Shown here piece by piece: positions 28,716 to 38,290 of a DNA stretch of 64,000 nt (position 1 is its first letter; each line of letters begins with the position of its first letter). The notes beneath the pieces were generated by a model. That model was not told where the DNA came from and made no database searches. It saw nothing but the letters and a program-made list of their open reading frames with translations. Location of the stretch: assembly GCF_026012395.1 (NCBI RefSeq), contig NZ_BRZA01000001.1, forward strand, positions 868,001 through 932,000, read 5' to 3'. The position numbers were made by a program, and so were the translations under genes. Origin of the DNA: Lysinibacillus piscis (GTDB taxonomy: Bacteria; Bacillota; Bacilli; Bacillales_A; Planococcaceae).

Positions 28716-29326
28716 TTTGATTTATGGCTATTTCGTAAATCTCGCTCTACACGTGCATTTAAACGTTTCTCTAATAATTTCCCTAACCACCATAAGACAA
28801 CAATTGCAATAGCAGCCATGATTAATTTCACAGGGCTCGTTAACAGCGAACGCAAATCATAGCCAAGTACACTCATGCCTAAAATCATAATAAATTTCCC
28901 CGCCAGTAACACCACTAAGTAAAATTTTTTATGAATATGGGAAAGCCCTGCTACAATGTTAACAAGAACTGATGGTGTAAAGGGAAAGCACAATAATACA
29001 AATAATGGACTTAGACCATTCATATCTACCCATTGAATTAAGGTCTTTACCTTTTTACTACCAGTGAGCCAATGTAGCTTACGATGACGACCAAAGCGGC
29101 GCACCAGTAAAAATACTGCATACGAGCCTGCCGCAGAGCCTAACCAAGATAATAAAAAGCCAATCCATAAACCGAAAGCACTAGCATTAGCCACAACAAA
29201 AACGACTAGCGGTAAAAATGGGAGAAATGCTTCTAAAAAGGGAAATAGAATACCCATAAATGGTCCAAATGTGCGATAATGTGCTACAATCTGCTCCATA
29301 TTTTCTACTGTAAACCAGTTACTCAC
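28706..29326 (-). CDS. TVP38/TMEM64 (VTT/DedA-like) membrane protein
   Basis: Product of 206 aa from the GTG at 29324-29326, six bases after GAGGTG; the GTG at 29335 and a TTG overlap the ribosome site. The VTT core shows the re-entrant pattern FPFLEAFLPFLPLVVFVVANA and GSAAGSYAVFLLVRRFGR, plus FTPSVLVNIVAGLSH. About six membrane segments. Resembles B. subtilis YhjE/YdjX-type proteins; relatives are linked to lipid-carrier or phospholipid flipping, but the substrate here is unknown. It begins ~12 bp after the XRE-cupin gene and probably shares its transcript. Confidence 0.88.
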   Translation of the reverse strand: MSNWFTVENMEQIVAHYRTFGPFMGILFPFLEAFLPFLPLVVFVVANASAFGLWIGFLLSWLGSAAGSYAVFLLVRRFGRHRKLHWLTGSKKVKTLIQWVDMNGLSPLFVLLCFPFTPSVLVNIVAGLSHIHKKFYLVVLLAGKFIMILGMSVLGYDLRSLLTSPVKLIMAAIAIVVLWWLGKLLEKRLNARVERDLRNSHKSKQM

Positions 29327-29337
29327 TGTCAACACCT

Positions 29338-29889
29338 CTACTTATATTGCAAAATTAAATGCAGAATCGTTACATCATTTGATGCATTACGATATTCATG
29401 TGGTTGATGACCTGAAAATACTAATGTATCGCCCTCTTCTAATGTTTCAAGCATACTCTCCGTAGCAATGATGGCCTGTCCTTGGATAACTGTAATTGTC
29501 TCCTCGACTCCTTCTGTATGTGCCTCGCTTTTGCGAAGAGCACCTGGCTTCATCTCCACTTTATACAGCTCCCAGCCTCGTTCTGGGCTATAGGGAATCA
29601 ACGAATATACACGATAACGTCCATCATCTTCATCTACATAAGGCGCATTCTCACTACTATATTTCATAAAATGAGCTGTTGGCGGTTGTAGCAAGGATGA
29701 AAAGGAAATGCGTAAACCAGCAGCTATTTTCCAAATTGTCGAGACAGTGGGGTTCGCCTCCCCTTTCTCAATTTGTGCTAGTTGTGCTTTACTAACACCT
29801 GTTGTTTTTGCTACTTCATCTAAGCTCCATTGACGTTGTTGCCGAATTTTTTTTAATTGAAACGCTAAATTTCGACTCATTTGCTCCAT
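29338..29889 (-). CDS. XRE-cupin transcriptional regulator
   Basis: Product of 183 aa; the ATG at 29887-29889 is six bases after AGGTG (a GTG at 29898 overlaps it). An N-terminal HTH_3 domain spans about 10-65 (LDEVAKTTGVSKAQLAQIEKGEANPTV is split across the helix-turn-helix). A C-terminal cupin covers ~105-180 (TEGVEETITVIQGQAII, LEEGDTLVFSGHQPHEYRN). This class often regulates adjacent amino-acid exporters in response to a small ligand. It is divergent from azlCD, which makes azlCD the likely target. The VTT gene follows on the same strand. Confidence 0.88.
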   Translation of the reverse strand: MEQMSRNLAFQLKKIRQQRQWSLDEVAKTTGVSKAQLAQIEKGEANPTVSTIWKIAAGLRISFSSLLQPPTAHFMKYSSENAPYVDEDDGRYRVYSLIPYSPERGWELYKVEMKPGALRKSEAHTEGVEETITVIQGQAIIATESMLETLEEGDTLVFSGHQPHEYRNASNDVTILHLILQYK

Positions 29890-29939
29890 ATTTTTCACCT
29901 ATTCTAATTGTTTATTTTATCAGACATATGTATACTTTA

Positions 29940-30075
29940 ATCAATTACGCCCCAGCGTAATTGCGTCTGGATTTTTTCGAGCCCGCTCGAAAAGCTCCTC
30001 TTCAAAATCCATGACATCTGCCGGGGCATTTATCTTGATTCAGTGGCGTTTGAACGCCCACTGAATCAAGATAAA
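29940..30075 (+). repeat. Structured intergenic repeat, copy C
   Basis: HP1 AATTACGC-ccca-GCGTAATT, GCGTCTGGA and HP2 TTTTTTCGAGC-cc-GCTCGAAAA. After an 8-bp linker comes the tail module from 30002, ending in a hairpin of TTTATCTTGATTCAGTGGCG with its near-perfect complement (30029-30075). It fills most of the divergent regulator/azlC intergenic region. Confidence 0.75.
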
Positions 30076-30135
30076 CATTTGTACTATTCTTATTTCTAGT
30101 ATACATGGAATTTTCTCAGAAAGGATGTCCTCTTC

Positions 30136-30843
30136 ATGACAACATCCATACACTCTCAGGATAGCTTTTGGCAAGGGGTAAAGGATTGTATTCCTACCTT
30201 ACTTGGTTATATTAGTATAGGACTTGCATTTGGTGTAGTAGGTTCCGCTTCTGGACTCTCCATATTTGAAATTGCCTTATTAACGATTTTGGTCTATGCA
30301 GGCTCCGCACAATTTATTTTTTGTGCTCTGCTTTTAACTAATGGCCCTGCCACTGCTATTATTGTAACCATTTTTGTCGTCAATTTACGCCATTTACTAA
30401 TGAGTTTAACGATTGCGCCACATTTTACACAGTATTCATTATTGCGCAATATTGGTTTTGGCACATTATTAACAGATGAAACATTTGGCGTTGCTGTCAC
30501 AAAGCATATGCAAACAGGTAAACTTTCAGGCAAATGGATGGATGGACTGAATATCACTGCCTATTCCTTTTGGATTTTATCCTGTGTGATTGGTGCATTT
30601 TTAGGGAAATGGGTAGCTACTCCTGAAAAGTGGGGGTTAGATTTTGCTTTAACGGCAATGTTTATCGCTCTTTTAATTTTACAATTAAGCAGTGTAAACA
30701 AATCAAAAATTATGCATTATCTCTCCTTAATTGGCTATATGGCGCTTATTATGTACGGCCTATCTTACATTGTGCCTTCACATGTGGCTGTTTTATTGGC
30801 AACTGTGATTGTTGCAACAATCGGGGTGGTGACGGATAAATGA
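30136..30843 (+). CDS. azlC: AzlC-family branched-chain amino acid exporter, large subunit
   Basis: Product of 235 aa with multiple membrane segments. The AzlC signature includes PTLLGYISIGLAFGVVG (about 18-34), YAGSAQFIFCALL (about 55-67) and NLRHLLMSL (about 83-91). AzlCD exports branched-chain amino acids or analogues such as 4-azaleucine. The ATG follows AAAGGATG. Its TGA overlaps the azlD start by four bases (ATGA), so the two subunits are translationally coupled. Probably controlled by the divergent XRE-cupin protein. Confidence 0.93.
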   Translation: MTTSIHSQDSFWQGVKDCIPTLLGYISIGLAFGVVGSASGLSIFEIALLTILVYAGSAQFIFCALLLTNGPATAIIVTIFVVNLRHLLMSLTIAPHFTQYSLLRNIGFGTLLTDETFGVAVTKHMQTGKLSGKWMDGLNITAYSFWILSCVIGAFLGKWVATPEKWGLDFALTAMFIALLILQLSSVNKSKIMHYLSLIGYMALIMYGLSYIVPSHVAVLLATVIVATIGVVTDK

Positions 30844-31163
30844 CAACTTCTTATATGATTTGGTTAATCATTGGCTGTGCCCTTGTCACATGGCTACCGC
30901 GTGTCATTCCCTTTATCTTTGTAAGATCAATCCAATTACCTGCTGTTATGTTAAAATGGCTAAGCTATATTCCTATTTGTATTTTAAGTGCATTGGTCAT
31001 TGAAAATTTACTTGATACAGAAAGCCAATCATTTGTCACATTAGATTGGCCGATTTTTCTCACATTTATACCAACTGTCATCATCGCACTGCTAACAAAA
31101 AGTTTATCCATCACCGTGATTACAGGCGTTATGATAATGGCTCTTGTACGATTTTTCGTGTAA
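30840..31163 (+). CDS. azlD: AzlD-family exporter, small subunit
   Basis: Product of 107 aa with three to four membrane helices. It starts SYMIWLIIGCALVTWLPRVIPF, the conserved AzlD opening, with WLSYIPICILSALV in the middle. It partners AzlC in a two-subunit exporter. No obvious terminator follows; instead a 21-bp tandem array begins 50 bp downstream. Confidence 0.92.
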   Translation: MTTSYMIWLIIGCALVTWLPRVIPFIFVRSIQLPAVMLKWLSYIPICILSALVIENLLDTESQSFVTLDWPIFLTFIPTVIIALLTKSLSITVITGVMIMALVRFFV

Positions 31164-31213
31164 AAAAGCCAGTTCTAAGCCATTTTGGCACTCACGCTTT
31201 CGCACAATAAACA

Positions 31214-31297
31214 TTTGTCGAATGTCTACGAAACTTTGTCGATTGTCTACATAATTTTGTCGAATATCTCCAAAGTCATGTCGAATATCTACGAACT
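31214..31297 (+). repeat. Four tandem 21-bp repeats with Spo0A-box-like cores
   Basis: Four units of exactly 21 bp, consensus TTTGTCGAATATCTACRAA. The invariant part is TGTCGA. Three units carry a perfect TGTCGAA, the 0A-box consensus, and one TGTCGAT. All face the same way and are two helical turns apart. Located between azlD and the terminator of the convergent minJ. There is no spacer structure, so this is not a CRISPR. Confidence 0.85.
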
Positions 31298-31312
31298 CCT
31301 GCTCTATATCAT

Positions 31313-31355
31313 AAAAAGGACGTATCTCAACATATTTGTTCAGACACGTCCTTTT
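31313..31355. terminator. Terminator of minJ, possibly bidirectional
   Basis: AAAAAGGACGT (31313-31323) pairs with ACGTCCTTTT (31346-31355) around a 22-nt loop; T-rich on both sides. Confidence 0.8.
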
Positions 31356-31362
31356 ATCAACA

Positions 31363-32541
31363 TTATTCTCGTGGCTCTGCTAAAAGTAATCCGATGCGAT
31401 AATGGTCATTACTATAAATGACATGTTGCGTTAGTCGCACTTCATTATTATGATCGAGCACTTCTAATCGACAGTGTGCCGCATTTAATTGTAATGCTTC
31501 ATATAACTCACGTTCAGTAAAAATGGTATGTCCATTTACTTTACGAATGCACTCACCCGCTAATAGCCCCATTTTTTCAGCAGGCGAATCAGGAAGTACA
31601 GCCGCAATGATTGCCCCTTTTGTACTTGGTGCAACAGCATACAAATCCGTTTGTTCCCGACGTCGGTATACAATCGCTATCACAAAACGAATAATGCCAC
31701 CTATTGCCAATGTTAAAAAACCAACTAAAGGTTCAAAAAAGGCAATAAGTCCACCTAATACAATTAATAAACCTAATGTCAGCACCGATTTGCCTAGTTT
31801 TGCAAATACGATGGTTGGTAACTCTCTTCTCGCTAACTTCGTAAAGCCAATCACAATTGGAAAGAATACAAATGCAAAGCGATGTTCACCTAATGTAAAC
31901 TGTGGCCAATATGGCTGTACCGCAGCAATCGCTTCACCTGGTAGTACAAAAAATATAGGTAATAGCCAAATATTACGTGAGCGATATACAATAGCCTGCA
32001 TACCACGCTTTGTCTTTTCAATACGAGGCGTTGTAACCTTTAAAGCAGCTCGTTGAATAAGTAACCCTTCCGCCACAACACTTAAACCTGCCAAAAGGGT
32101 AATTGTAATAATAGCACCATTCGCTAAATTCATGCCCTCTAGTGAAATTTTCCACCATGAAAATGTCCATTGGTAATGGTACATCAACCATATAGCCAAT
32201 GTCGCAAGCCCCATTGTATAAATCGGTGATAATGCGTTAATGAAAAATACAATCAATGCAAGTGCTGAAACAGCCATGACGATTATTAAAAAATCTTGAG
32301 GTACAGTTAACCCTGCAGCTCCACTCACAATAGATATAAATAAGGCATATAACCATCCATATTTCCATTGGCCAACAACTTCTGTCCATCCCCAAACAAT
32401 ACGTCTATTAAAAAATTGGCGTTCTTGTTTTACACGAAGATAGCCAAGTAAAATTGCCAATAAAATAGCAATATACACTACTGGATTTAATAAGAAGCGG
32501 CCAATAGCTGTGAAAATTTCTATTATTATATTACCAATCAT
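31363..32541 (-). CDS. minJ: MinJ-like membrane PDZ protein (division-site topology)
   Basis: Product of 392 aa. The N-terminal ~290 residues hold about seven or eight TM helices, followed by a cytoplasmic PDZ domain (about 305-390: IIAAVLPDSPAEKMGLLAGECIRKVNG). Length and layout match B. subtilis MinJ, which bridges DivIVA and MinD to keep MinCD at poles and septa. The neighbour ctpB, with ftsEX nearby, is also the B. subtilis arrangement. The ATG has only a weak GGCGGG-type site. Confidence 0.85.
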   Translation of the reverse strand: MIGNIIIEIFTAIGRFLLNPVVYIAILLAILLGYLRVKQERQFFNRRIVWGWTEVVGQWKYGWLYALFISIVSGAAGLTVPQDFLIIVMAVSALALIVFFINALSPIYTMGLATLAIWLMYHYQWTFSWWKISLEGMNLANGAIITITLLAGLSVVAEGLLIQRAALKVTTPRIEKTKRGMQAIVYRSRNIWLLPIFFVLPGEAIAAVQPYWPQFTLGEHRFAFVFFPIVIGFTKLARRELPTIVFAKLGKSVLTLGLLIVLGGLIAFFEPLVGFLTLAIGGIIRFVIAIVYRRREQTDLYAVAPSTKGAIIAAVLPDSPAEKMGLLAGECIRKVNGHTIFTERELYEALQLNAAHCRLEVLDHNNEVRLTQHVIYSNDHYRIGLLLAEPRE

Positions 32542-32677
32542 CCAAACACCCGCCGTTTCTAAGCTACATACTATCTATTAATTGTATCAAACGACCGACC
32601 GCTTGCGTAGTATCCATTTGACCTGTTTTCATTGCAATTACATCTGCTTTTGTAGAAATAGGTAACAATATTTCTAC

Positions 32678-32723
32678 AAAAAACGACCATTCAGATACGG
32701 TTCGAACGCCTCATCTGAATGGT
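32678..32723 (-). terminator. Terminator of ctpB
   Basis: ACCATTCAGAT (32687-32697) pairs with ATCTGAATGGT (32713-32723); minus-strand U tract from the A run at 32678-32683. A second hairpin, TTTGTAGAAATA/TATTTCTACAAA, lies next to it at about 32650-32680. Confidence 0.85.
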
Positions 32724-32733
32724 AAATTTCATA

Positions 32734-34179
32734 CTATTGTTCAATATTATGCAATAAAAAACTGATAGCCATTTGGAATTGCAAATCATTTTGACGGTCA
32801 GCTTTATAATTTTTCAATGTTTCATTTAAACTATTAAAAAAGGCCGAATCCATATAAAAATCGTTCTCTAAATTTGGTAAGTTTTTTTGCTCTCTATACA
32901 GCTGCACAGCCTCCTGTGTTGTATCATCCATATAACCGTCTACACGCCCTACTTGATAACCTAATTTTTGCAAAGCATTTTGAGTATAAGCAATTTCCTC
33001 GCTCATATCACCTTTTTTAAATTGACCAGATAGCGGGTGCATTTGGAAGGCAAATAATTCATTTTGTTCAATGACTAAATTTGCTTCAATTCCTTGTCCA
33101 TGAATCCATTCTCTTTTCGGTGTTAACCATTTTTTTGTAGATAACTTTAACTCCCCACCATTGGCAAGTGACCATGATTCTTGTACAGTTCCTTTACCAA
33201 AGCTTTTCACACCTACAAGAGAGGCACGTCTCCAGCCTTTCAGTGCTCCACCTAATACTTCACTAGCTGATGCACTTCCTTCATTTTGTAAAACGACAAT
33301 CGGTATTTTATTCATGGCATGCACATATTTTTCATCAAAACTCTGTGCTTCTGTTTTTAAAGGCTCCATAGCACCTTCAGCATTTTGCATATATGCAAAT
33401 ACTTTACCATTCTCTAGTAATGTACTAAGTAATGCTGCGACACTATGTAAATAGCCACCTGGATTATCTCGCACATCAATTACTATGCCTTGAACATCTT
33501 GTCTAAGCAATTTAGTCGTTTCAGCTACCCACTCATTTGCCGTTTTTTCACCAAATAATGAAATACCTACATAGCCAACTGTTGTATTTTCAATCTCCAG
33601 CACTTCACTGGACACTGTTTTATTAGAAATAGCCGCACGTTCCATTGTCATTTTAATATGCTTATCTTCACTTGGTCGATAAACAACAATTGTCACCTGT
33701 GTACCCTTTTCTCCCTGCATCAATCGCATTAATTCGCTCATCTTTTTCCCGTCCACACGCACATCATTTACTTGTACAATTTCATCCAATGGACGCATGC
33801 CTGCTTTGTCTGCTGGTGATGAACGAACAGGTGATACAACAATAAATTTACCATTGTTTTCAGTTAGCTCAATCCCAATCCCAACTCTTTCTTCTGCTAA
33901 CATTTGTCGATGCTGTGCCGCTTCTTCTTTTGAATAATATGTGCTGTACGGATCTTTAATAGCGTCGGCCATCCCACGCAACGCACCCTCTACCAATGCT
34001 TCTTTTTTCGTATCATACACCGATTTTTTCTCAATCAACGTTAATGCTTCATTAATGGATTCAACTTCTGTTACTGTTTTTTGTTCGCTTTCCCCTATAT
34101 GAAACCAATCAAAATAAAAGCCACTTCCCACTAACAAACTACTAGCTAGCACACCTATACCAGCCATGATTTTACGCAA
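32734..34179 (-). CDS. ctpB: CtpB-like S41 processing protease with PDZ and peptidoglycan-binding domains
   Basis: Product of 481 aa. TTG start (complement of 34177-34179), six bases after GGAGGG; an in-frame ATG four codons on is less well spaced. An N-terminal signal anchor (about 5-22) is followed by a PDZ at about 90-175 (RVGIGIELTENNGKFIVVSPV). The S41 core has catalytic Ser in NEGSASASEVL and Lys in SFGKGTVQESW. A PG_binding_1 repeat lies at about 385-445. In B. subtilis CtpB cleaves SpoIVFA to time sigma-K activation in sporulation. Adjacent to minJ as in Bacillus. Confidence 0.93.
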   Translation of the reverse strand: MRKIMAGIGVLASSLLVGSGFYFDWFHIGESEQKTVTEVESINEALTLIEKKSVYDTKKEALVEGALRGMADAIKDPYSTYYSKEEAAQHRQMLAEERVGIGIELTENNGKFIVVSPVRSSPADKAGMRPLDEIVQVNDVRVDGKKMSELMRLMQGEKGTQVTIVVYRPSEDKHIKMTMERAAISNKTVSSEVLEIENTTVGYVGISLFGEKTANEWVAETTKLLRQDVQGIVIDVRDNPGGYLHSVAALLSTLLENGKVFAYMQNAEGAMEPLKTEAQSFDEKYVHAMNKIPIVVLQNEGSASASEVLGGALKGWRRASLVGVKSFGKGTVQESWSLANGGELKLSTKKWLTPKREWIHGQGIEANLVIEQNELFAFQMHPLSGQFKKGDMSEEIAYTQNALQKLGYQVGRVDGYMDDTTQEAVQLYREQKNLPNLENDFYMDSAFFNSLNETLKNYKADRQNDLQFQMAISFLLHNIEQ

Positions 34180-34262
34180 TGCTTCCCTCCTTCGTCTTGT
34201 CTATTGTATGAGTGTTAGATTAACAATTATGCCTTTTGATTCCTGTATTCCACATCATGTTA

Positions 34263-34850
34263 TTACTCCAATTCATCCACATATTGTTGCAGCATATCTA
34301 CATTCATCGGGCCTTTAATAGCTCTTTGAATAATTCCTTTTGAATCAATAAAGTACGTCGTTGGAATTGCTATAATTTGATAAGTTGAACCTGCTACATG
34401 ATTAGGATCCAGCAAAATAGGAAATGTCAGTTCGAAACTATCTTTAAATGTCATGACCGTATCAATTTTTGCATCCTCTGTCACATCACGTTCCTCTTTT
34501 GTTAAGTTCACAGCTAAAATTTCAACATTGTCCTTTTTAGCATGTTGCTCGTAATATTCCTGCATATGTGGCATCTCTGCTTTACACGGTGGACACCATG
34601 TTGCCCAAAAATTCAAGACCACTTTTTTGCCACGTAAATCCTGTAAGTTAATGTTCTCACCATCTAAACTTGTTAATGTGATAGCTGGGGCTGTATCACC
34701 ATTTTTCAAACCAATTTCACGTTCATCTAACTCTTTCCCTAATGAAACATCTTCAATTTGACGCTCTTTTTCAATTTGTTGCTTCACTATCGAGCCCACC
34801 ATAACAGCAATTAACACAACGATTACAAGCAATCCAATATTTTTTTTCAT
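34263..34850 (-). CDS. ResA/TlpA-like membrane-anchored thioredoxin
   Basis: Product of 195 aa. An N-terminal membrane anchor (about 5-22) is followed by an extracytoplasmic AhpC/TSA-type thioredoxin fold. The active site [15 protein letters not shown] is at about residues 80-94, and IPTTYFID carries the cis-proline loop. Such proteins reduce apocytochrome c or other exported thiols (ResA, StoA) in Bacilli. No cytochrome genes are next to it, so the client is open. ATG after GGAGG. It sits between ctpB and ptsG on the same strand. Confidence 0.9.
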   Translation of the reverse strand: MKKNIGLLVIVVLIAVMVGSIVKQQIEKERQIEDVSLGKELDEREIGLKNGDTAPAITLTSLDGENINLQDLRGKKVVLNFWATWCPPCKAEMPHMQEYYEQHAKKDNVEILAVNLTKEERDVTEDAKIDTVMTFKDSFELTFPILLDPNHVAGSTYQIIAIPTTYFIDSKGIIQRAIKGPMNVDMLQQYVDELE

Positions 34851-34999
34851 GCGAAACCTCCATTACTTACTATACCACTACAAAATCTAAACGTTGCAAG
34901 GCTATCATCTACAGTCTATTTCACACTACTCTTTGACATGCCTCACTGCTATCTTAAATGTAACATTCCCTATTTATTATAGCATGTAGATTTCTCCAT

Positions 35000-35041
35000 A
35001 AAAATAAGCCTCAGCCATGAAGCAAGCTGAGACTTATTTTT
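35000..35041 (-). terminator. Terminator of ptsG
   Basis: AAAATAAGCCTCAGC (35001-35015) pairs with GCTGAGACTTATTTT (35026-35040), one mismatch, with a minus-strand U tract. Confidence 0.85.
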
Positions 35042-35044
35042 ATA

Positions 35045-37090
35045 TTATTGAATTTCTACAATAGACTTATCACCATGTTTAACAGTCCCTTGCTTCATTA
35101 CTGTCACACTCTGTCCTTCTACGAGATTTGTGAAAATAATAGGTGTAATCGATGATGTTGCATGATTTGTAATATAATCAAGATCCACTTCTAGTAATGG
35201 TTGCCCCGCTTTCACTATATCCCCCTCATTAACAAGTGTTTTGAAGCCTTCACCATTCAATTTCACCGTATCAATACCAACATGAATTAAAATTTCATAG
35301 CCATTATCCGCTACAATACCAACTGCATGCTTTGTTGGGAAAATATTATGAATTTTACCGTCTACTGGTGAAACGACGATTCCTTCTGATGGCTTAATCG
35401 CAAAACCATCCCCCATCATTTTCCCTGCAAAAACAGGATCAGGGATTTCTGTAATCGATAAAAGCTCCCCTGACATTGGTGCTACTAATTTCTCTGCCAT
35501 GTTGGCTTGAGAAGCTCTTGCTACAACAGGTGCTTCCTCAACAGCTTTTTCTACTGTACGTGGGTTACGTCCCTTCATAATATCAGCAATTTGATGACGT
35601 AAATTATCTGATTTCGGACCAAAAATGGCTTGGATATTATCTCCTACCTCAAGTACACCTGCTGCCCCAAGCTGTTTTAAACGTTTCTTATTTACGTTTT
35701 TGCTATCATTTACGGAAACGCGAAGACGTGTAATACAAGCATCTATGCTTCTAATGTTTTCCTTACCACCCATTGCCTCTAAAATTTCATAAGGTAGCTC
35801 ACTTGCAACAACAGTTGATTGTTCAATATCTTCCTCATCTTCTGCCTCACGTCCAGGTGTTGCCAAATTAAATTTACGAATCGCAAAACGGAACCCGAAA
35901 TAGTAAATAACTGCAAATACAAGACCTACTGGAATAACAATCCATGCGTTTGTTTGTGGGTTAATCAAACCAAATAATGTGTAGTCAATTAATCCACCTG
36001 AAAATGTCATACCAATTTTTACATTCAATAAACTCATAATCATAAAGGATAGTCCTGCAAAAACAGCATGTACAGCAAACAATGCAGGTGCTACAAATAA
36101 AAATGAAAATTCAAGTGGCTCTGTAATCCCTGTTAAAAATGACGTTAATGCTGCTGAAGCCATAATACCTGCAACTACTTTTTTACGCTCTGGACGTGCC
36201 TCATGATAAATAGCAAGTGCTGCTGCTGGCAGACCGAACATCATAAACGGATATTTCCCTGTCATAAATGTACCTGCTGTCAAATCTTGCACACCATCTT
36301 TAATTTGCTCCATAAAGATTGCTTGGTCACCACGCACTAAATCTCCAGCGATGTTTGTATATTGACCAAACTCGAACCAAAATGGCGAATAGAAAATATG
36401 ATGCAAGCCAAATGGAATAAGACTACGTTCAATAACACCAAATACAAAAGCTGAAAGAGCCAAATTCCCATCTAATAAAAAGTGAGAGAATGTATCAAGA
36501 CCATGTTGAATTGGCGGCCATACAAAAATTAAAATCAAGCCAAGCACAACCGCTGAGGCTGCTGTAGCAATTGGCACAAAACGTTTACCTGCAAAAAATC
36601 CTAGATACGAAGGCAACTCAATATTGTAAAACTTTTTATACATAAAAGCAGCGACTGCCCCTAAAATAATACCACCAAATACACCTGTTTGAAGGGATGG
36701 AATACCAAGAATCAATGCATAGGCAGGATCGCCACTTTCTAATACTTGTGTAGTGCTTAGTTGTAGTGCAGTTCCCATTGTCGCATTCATAATCAAGTAA
36801 CCAACGATAGCCGCCAAACCAGCAACCCCGTCACCCCCAGCTAAACCAATTGCCACACCAACAGCAAATAAAATGGGAAGGTTACCAAAAATAATGGCAC
36901 CTGCTTCTTCCATGACGGACGCTATATAAACTACCCAATCCGCTGTCAAAAATGGCGCAAAATCTGTTAACACAGGATTTTGCAATGCGTTCCCAAATGC
37001 TAGCAATAAACCTGCAGCTGGTAAAATCGCAACAGGAAGCATTAGCGCTTTACCGATTTTTTGTAATTGACCAAAAAGCTTTTTAAACAT
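35045..37090 (-). CDS. ptsG: PTS glucose/N-acetylglucosamine-type EIICBA permease
   Basis: Product of 681 aa from the ATG at 37088-37090, preceded by AAAGGAGG; the upstream extension to 37123 lacks a ribosome site. The order is EIIC (about 1-400, ~10 TM; opens [19 protein letters not shown]), EIIB (about 430-510, phospho-Cys in [13 protein letters not shown]) and EIIA (about 545-680, phospho-His in [13 protein letters not shown]). It imports and phosphorylates a hexose using HPr-P. The upstream glcT and RAT/terminator suggest glucose control as in B. subtilis ptsG. An N-acetylglucosamine substrate is also possible, since relatives of this group rarely grow on glucose. Confidence 0.9.
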   Translation of the reverse strand: MFKKLFGQLQKIGKALMLPVAILPAAGLLLAFGNALQNPVLTDFAPFLTADWVVYIASVMEEAGAIIFGNLPILFAVGVAIGLAGGDGVAGLAAIVGYLIMNATMGTALQLSTTQVLESGDPAYALILGIPSLQTGVFGGIILGAVAAFMYKKFYNIELPSYLGFFAGKRFVPIATAASAVVLGLILIFVWPPIQHGLDTFSHFLLDGNLALSAFVFGVIERSLIPFGLHHIFYSPFWFEFGQYTNIAGDLVRGDQAIFMEQIKDGVQDLTAGTFMTGKYPFMMFGLPAAALAIYHEARPERKKVVAGIMASAALTSFLTGITEPLEFSFLFVAPALFAVHAVFAGLSFMIMSLLNVKIGMTFSGGLIDYTLFGLINPQTNAWIVIPVGLVFAVIYYFGFRFAIRKFNLATPGREAEDEEDIEQSTVVASELPYEILEAMGGKENIRSIDACITRLRVSVNDSKNVNKKRLKQLGAAGVLEVGDNIQAIFGPKSDNLRHQIADIMKGRNPRTVEKAVEEAPVVARASQANMAEKLVAPMSGELLSITEIPDPVFAGKMMGDGFAIKPSEGIVVSPVDGKIHNIFPTKHAVGIVADNGYEILIHVGIDTVKLNGEGFKTLVNEGDIVKAGQPLLEVDLDYITNHATSSITPIIFTNLVEGQSVTVMKQGTVKHGDKSIVEIQ

Positions 37091-37143
37091 ACTCTTTTCC
37101 TCCTTTGATAGATGTTTTTTCAATGCTTCAGACAGTTAGAGAC

Positions 37144-37229
37144 GAAAAAAAGGCATGAGGAAAGAAGATACGAAAGAATAGTCGGCATTTATTAACCACT
37201 ATTTCCTTACATCTTCTTTACTCATGCCT
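37144..37229 (-). promoter_or_regulatory. Antiterminator (RAT)/terminator element controlling ptsG
   Basis: Between glcT and ptsG the minus strand has AGGCATGAG..AAAGAAGAT pairing with ATCTTCTTT..CTCATGCCT, followed by TTTTTTT (complement of 37144-37150). The upstream arm and spacer can form the alternative RAT hairpin bound by GlcT. The layout matches glcT-ptsG of B. subtilis; the exact RAT fold was not computed. Confidence 0.8.
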
Positions 37230-37254
37230 GATCGTATCAGTAACACGTAAAGTT

Positions 37255-38097
37255 TTATTTTACTTTTGTTTGAATTCGCTGTAAATGCATTGTTAAATAA
37301 ACTGCTTCTGCATCATATACAGGCTTCTTCAATGTCTGTTGCATTATTTTAATTAATTTATAAGATAGATTATAGCACATTGGATATTCCAATTTCAATA
37401 AGTCTGCAATTTTTTCTGGTTCATCCACTTTTTCCCCACTAACAACACGCTCAATCGTATAACGAATATGACGAACCAGTCGCATATAATCAAGGCTTTC
37501 TTTATCAAGCTCTATTGCAAAGCTTGCTTCAATCATTCGGACAAGTGTAGCTAGAAGCTCAGAATGTCGGCTAACATCATGGACATCTTTATCTACCATC
37601 GCGCTATGTATATGCAATGCAATAAAACCAATCTCACCCTCTGGAAGACTGATTGTTAATTTGCGGCTAATTAATTGCGTCACTTCAGTAGCAACCTCAT
37701 ATTCAAAAGGATACAGTGCCTTCGTTTCTAATAAAAAAGGATTACGAATCCCCATACCACGTATAATTCGATTCACTGCAAACAATAAATGATCGGTTAG
37801 CCCAACATGAATATGCTCATTCAATGGCTCGGCAACACGCGCACGAATCAGCTCCACAGCTTCAATAATCACCTTTAATGTTTCATCATCTAAATGGGGT
37901 AATAATTTTTTATACTGTTCTTGCTCACTTTGATCTTTCATAACAAACAACTTTTCCACGGTACTATTCACAATGGCATCTCCCTGTTGGCGACCAAAGC
38001 CAATGCCTCTGCCAATAAGAATCACTTCTTCTCCATCTCTCGTTAATGCAATTAGCACGTTATTGTTTAACGCTTTTTTAACTTTAAAATTCACCAT
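37255..38097 (-). CDS. glcT: GlcT-type transcriptional antiterminator (BglG family)
   Basis: Product of 280 aa from the ATG at 38095-38097 (MVNFKVKKALNNNVL), with a GGGGTG site; an upstream frame extension was rejected. The CAT RNA-binding domain is residues ~1-60 (ALTRDGEEVILIGRGIGFGRQQGD), followed by PRD1 (about 70-170) and PRD2 (about 175-280), each with conserved histidines (HVGLTDHL, IALHIHSA, LTMHLQR). PtsG-dependent phosphorylation of a PRD is expected to inactivate it when no sugar is present. It lies directly upstream of its predicted target. Confidence 0.92.
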   Translation of the reverse strand: MVNFKVKKALNNNVLIALTRDGEEVILIGRGIGFGRQQGDAIVNSTVEKLFVMKDQSEQEQYKKLLPHLDDETLKVIIEAVELIRARVAEPLNEHIHVGLTDHLLFAVNRIIRGMGIRNPFLLETKALYPFEYEVATEVTQLISRKLTISLPEGEIGFIALHIHSAMVDKDVHDVSRHSELLATLVRMIEASFAIELDKESLDYMRLVRHIRYTIERVVSGEKVDEPEKIADLLKLEYPMCYNLSYKLIKIMQQTLKKPVYDAEAVYLTMHLQRIQTKVK

Positions 38098-38234
38098 AAC
38101 ACACCCCATTGCGGTTATTTTCAATCAGTATAGCATGGACCTTTTACAAAATAACACCTATTTTTATATGCACACTAAACAATATACCACATCATTTTTA
38201 CAGAAATTACAGTATACAAGAGGTTCTGTCCAGC

Positions 38235-38282
38235 AAAAAAAGCTATACATTCACATGCTGAAAAATGTGAATGTATAGCTTT
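38235..38282 (-). terminator. Terminator of the M23 hydrolase gene
   Basis: AGCTATACATTCACA (38241-38255) and TGTGAATGTATAGCT (38266-38280) form a perfect 15-bp stem; minus-strand U tract from the A run 38235-38240. Confidence 0.9.
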
Positions 38283-38290
38283 CAGTTACA

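Noticed and set aside
31214-31297. CRISPR array
   Set aside because: The units abut with no variable spacers and are only 21 bp; no cas genes are nearby.
31185-31421. Coding repeat protein across the 21-bp array (heptad-like reading frame)
   Set aside because: The frame with the heptad has a stop at 31208-31210 and no start codon or ribosome site; the competing frame runs antisense into the end of minJ.
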